A stretch of 31,387 nucleotides of DNA from an uncultured Blautia sp. GTDB taxonomy: Bacteria; Bacillota; Clostridia; Lachnospirales; Lachnospiraceae. The notes under the pieces are model-generated. The model saw only the letters and a program-made list of their open reading frames with translations, was not told where the DNA came from and did not search any database. Positions 30,128 to 31,387 of this stretch are shown in pieces (within the stretch, counting starts at the first letter, position 1; each line of letters begins with the position of its first letter). The DNA is taken from NCBI GenBank assembly GCA_934424575.1, contig CAKRXU010000033.1, forward strand, positions 1 through 31,387, given 5' to 3'. The position numbers and the translations under genes are program-made.

Positions 30128-30862
30128 TTATTTATCGTCACCGGTCAGGCGGAGGACATCTCGGATCTCATCTACTTTCATGTCAAGAATGATCGCAAGC
30201 TCATCAATGCTGAAGGCATTTTTGTCATCTTCATCGTCATTCAGTTCGCGGACTGCACTTTCAAGTTTTTCTACACGGGCTACCAGGCTGTCGTCTGCGA
30301 ATTTTCTCTGGGTCTGTTCTTCCAGAACTGCGATGATTCCTTTACGGACTTCATTCATGAGCCATTTTTCATCCCTGACTTCATTTCCGGCGCTTCCAAG
30401 TGCCTGGATCAGTGCCAGATTTGCCTCCTGGATCAGATCTGCAAGGAAAATCTCTTCGGCATTCATGTCCGCTGCCATCTTCGCTGTTTCTTTCATATAA
30501 TAAGAAGTAAGGGACTGCAGTGCATCCTGATCTCCGTTTGCAAGTGCAGCAAAAACCCGGGCAGTATCTATGGAAAGTTCCGGAAGTTCTTCAAGATAAT
30601 TCTTGAAATAAGTTTCTTCTTCCGGGGTCAGCGGGATTTTCTTACGTTCCGGCTCTTTGGTTTCCTCTGTGGCGGTGTCTTCCATTCCTTCAATCTGGAT
30701 TCCCTGGGAAGTTAAATATTTAAGTACTCCAAGAAGCTGTGTCTTGTCGAGTTCCATTCCTGCGAAAGTATCGCGGATCTGGATCGTGGTAAGGGAATTG
30801 CCATTTGCTTTGGCGATGGTCTGTATTTCTTTTAATTTGTTCTGAAATTCCTGTACGTTCAT
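30128..30862 (-). CDS. Degenerate sigma-70-like protein (regions 1.1, 1.2-2.2 and 3 resembled; region 4 absent)
   Basis: The start is ATG 30860-30862 with AAGGAGA 6 bases upstream, giving 244 residues, very acidic, with no signal or membrane segment. Residues 1-58 resemble sigma region 1.1 (two helices, then LDKTQLLGVLKYLTSQGIQIEG). Residues 78-92 resemble region 1.2 (PLTPEEETYFKNYLEE). Residues about 103-157 resemble region 2.1-2.2 (FAALANGDQDALQSL and ADLIQEANLALIQAL; compare the DLIQEGNIGL core-binding motif). Residues 167-185 (WLMNEVRKGIIAVLEEQTQ) sit where regions 2.3-2.4 should be but lack the aromatic melting and -10 contacts. Residues 217-242 resemble region 3 (FSIDELAIILDMKVDEIRDVL). 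The 35-element-binding region 4 is absent. It may bind core RNA polymerase without promoter recognition; that is inference. Confidence 0.7.
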   Translation of the reverse strand: MNVQEFQNKLKEIQTIAKANGNSLTTIQIRDTFAGMELDKTQLLGVLKYLTSQGIQIEGMEDTATEETKEPERKKIPLTPEEETYFKNYLEELPELSIDTARVFAALANGDQDALQSLTSYYMKETAKMAADMNAEEIFLADLIQEANLALIQALGSAGNEVRDEKWLMNEVRKGIIAVLEEQTQRKFADDSLVARVEKLESAVRELNDDEDDKNAFSIDELAIILDMKVDEIRDVLRLTGDDK

Positions 30863-31122
30863 GTTAGGTCTCCTTCTATAATTAAGTATAGATCGGTAAC
30901 TGTCAGTCCTCTCACAGTTACACGGATTGTGTAAAAACACGATTGATTTTCTGTTTGTTTTGAAATTATTTTTTGTTTATTCATCATATCATATTTTATC
31001 ATTTTCTTGTAATTTTTCCAACCGAAAGCGTATTTAACGTAATTTTTTTTGCCCGGAAACCCGCATAAAATAAGGCTTTGCGGCGTTTTTAAAAATTTTT
31101 TCAATTTTTTTCAAAAAAGTTG
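30863..31122. other. AT-rich intergenic stretch upstream of the sigma-like gene
   Basis: It holds the ribosome site of the sigma-like gene, a TATACT that could be its -10 (30884-30889, no clear -35) and the hairpin at 30896-30921. From about 30940 to 31122 it is AT-rich with homopolymer runs and nothing else I can support. Confidence 0.5.
30896..30921. repeat. Variant of the dispersed hairpin repeat
   Basis: GTAACTGT (30896-30903) and ACAGTTAC (30914-30921) are exact reverse complements over a 10-base loop. Relative to the other copies the outer arm is GTAAC/GTTAC instead of GTTAC/GTAAC, so pairing is kept while sequence changes. It lies in the leader of the sigma-like gene. Confidence 0.55.
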
Positions 31123-31151
31123 TTGACATTTGGATATGCCTAATATATAAT
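31123..31151 (+). promoter_or_regulatory. Consensus promoter of the tRNA operon
   Basis: TTGACA (31123-31128) and TATAAT (31146-31151) are perfect and 17 bases apart. The first tRNA begins about 45 bases after the predicted transcription start. Confidence 0.9.
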
Positions 31152-31203
31152 ATGTCTTGCGTTGAGCGACATAGCAAAAACGCAAACAACTAAATACCGT
31201 TAA

Positions 31204-31278
31204 CGGGGTGTGGCTCAGCTTGGCTAGAGCGCCTGGTTTGGGACCAGGAGGCCGCAGGTTCGAATCCTGTCACCCCGA
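31204..31278 (+). tRNA. tRNA-Pro (anticodon TGG)
   Basis: The acceptor arms CGGGGTG and CACCCCG pair, the D arm is GCTC/GAGC, and the anticodon stem CCTGG/CCAGG encloses TTTGGGA with anticodon TGG. The T arm contains GGTTCGAATCC. The 3' CCA is not encoded. Confidence 0.97.
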
Positions 31279-31311
31279 TGCTGTAAACAACTTTTACCGT
31301 TTCAGCGAATT

Positions 31312-31382
31312 GCGGGTGTAGTTCAATGGTAGAACACCAGCCTTCCAAGCTGGATACGTGGGTTCGATTCCCATCACCCGCT
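31312..31382 (+). tRNA. tRNA-Gly (anticodon TCC)
   Basis: GCGGGTG and CACCCGC form the acceptor stem. The anticodon stem CCAGC/GCTGG encloses CTTCCAA with anticodon TCC. The T arm has GGTTCGATTCC. The 3' CCA is not encoded. It follows tRNA-Pro by 33 bases in the same transcript, which probably continues past the window. Confidence 0.97.
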
Positions 31383-31387
31383 TCTCT

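Noticed and set aside
30859..31104. 81-codon minus-strand open frame upstream of the sigma-like gene
   Set aside because: It overlaps the leader and start of that gene, has no ribosome site, and lies in AT-rich DNA where open frames are unreliable.
1..31387. CRISPR array, insertion sequence, prophage, toxin-antitoxin or defence system
   Set aside because: I found no regularly spaced direct repeats, no transposase, integrase or phage genes, and no restriction or toxin-like genes on either strand.

Overview
The window comes from an anaerobic, endospore-forming Firmicute, most likely a member of the Lachnospiraceae. Supporting signs are spoIIP and gpr, a feo operon with a FeoB-associated Cys-rich protein, AGGAGG-type ribosome sites, AT-rich intergenic DNA and moderate-GC genes. 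Genus cannot be fixed by eye. The DNA looks chromosomal: I see no insertion sequence, phage, CRISPR array or origin.

Layout. (1) 1-3226: a left-edge gene fragment, spoIIP and gpr on the minus strand, then rpsT on the plus strand. (2) 3385-6996: the minus-strand NAD operon nadB-nadC-niaR-nadA, with a palindrome over its promoter. (3) 7164-14332: minus-strand holA, comEC, a GerMN lipoprotein, a histidine kinase, a response regulator and a comEA-like gene. The order comEA-comEC-holA-rpsT-gpr-spoIIP is the ancient Firmicute neighbourhood known from Bacillus; here a two-component system plus lipoprotein lies between comEA and comEC, and the NAD operon lies between holA and rpsT. (4) 14452-14886: a small DMT-type membrane protein. 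(5) 15011-18246: a ferrous iron operon (feoA, feoA, feoB, Cys-rich membrane protein, and a 49-residue membrane microprotein). Its promoter carries two palindromes, and a DtxR-type regulator is divergent to it. (6) 19130-25334: arginine biosynthesis, argC-argJ-argB-argD on the minus strand with divergent argG. (7) 25444-28398: a purine riboswitch, guanine deaminase and an NCS2 purine permease. (8) 28448-29531: an EamA transporter behind a highly structured leader. (9) 29633-31382: a second DtxR-type regulator, a degenerate sigma-factor-like protein, and tRNA-Pro and tRNA-Gly behind a consensus promoter.

How the genes work together. The NAD operon makes nicotinate mononucleotide from aspartate and encodes its own niacin sensor. 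The feo genes import Fe2+ and are probably repressed by the adjacent DtxR-like protein. The arg genes run from N-acetylglutamate to ornithine, and argG acts later in the same pathway. The purine pair imports guanine or hypoxanthine and deaminates guanine.

Most of the window is ordinary core metabolism. The features that protein-coding annotation does not explain are: a dispersed family of hairpin repeats (six copies, one a 143-bp element with terminal inverted repeats, one directly abutting the riboswitch); the three-hairpin leader upstream of the EamA gene; the sigma-like protein with core-binding-like parts but no region 4; and the feo microprotein.
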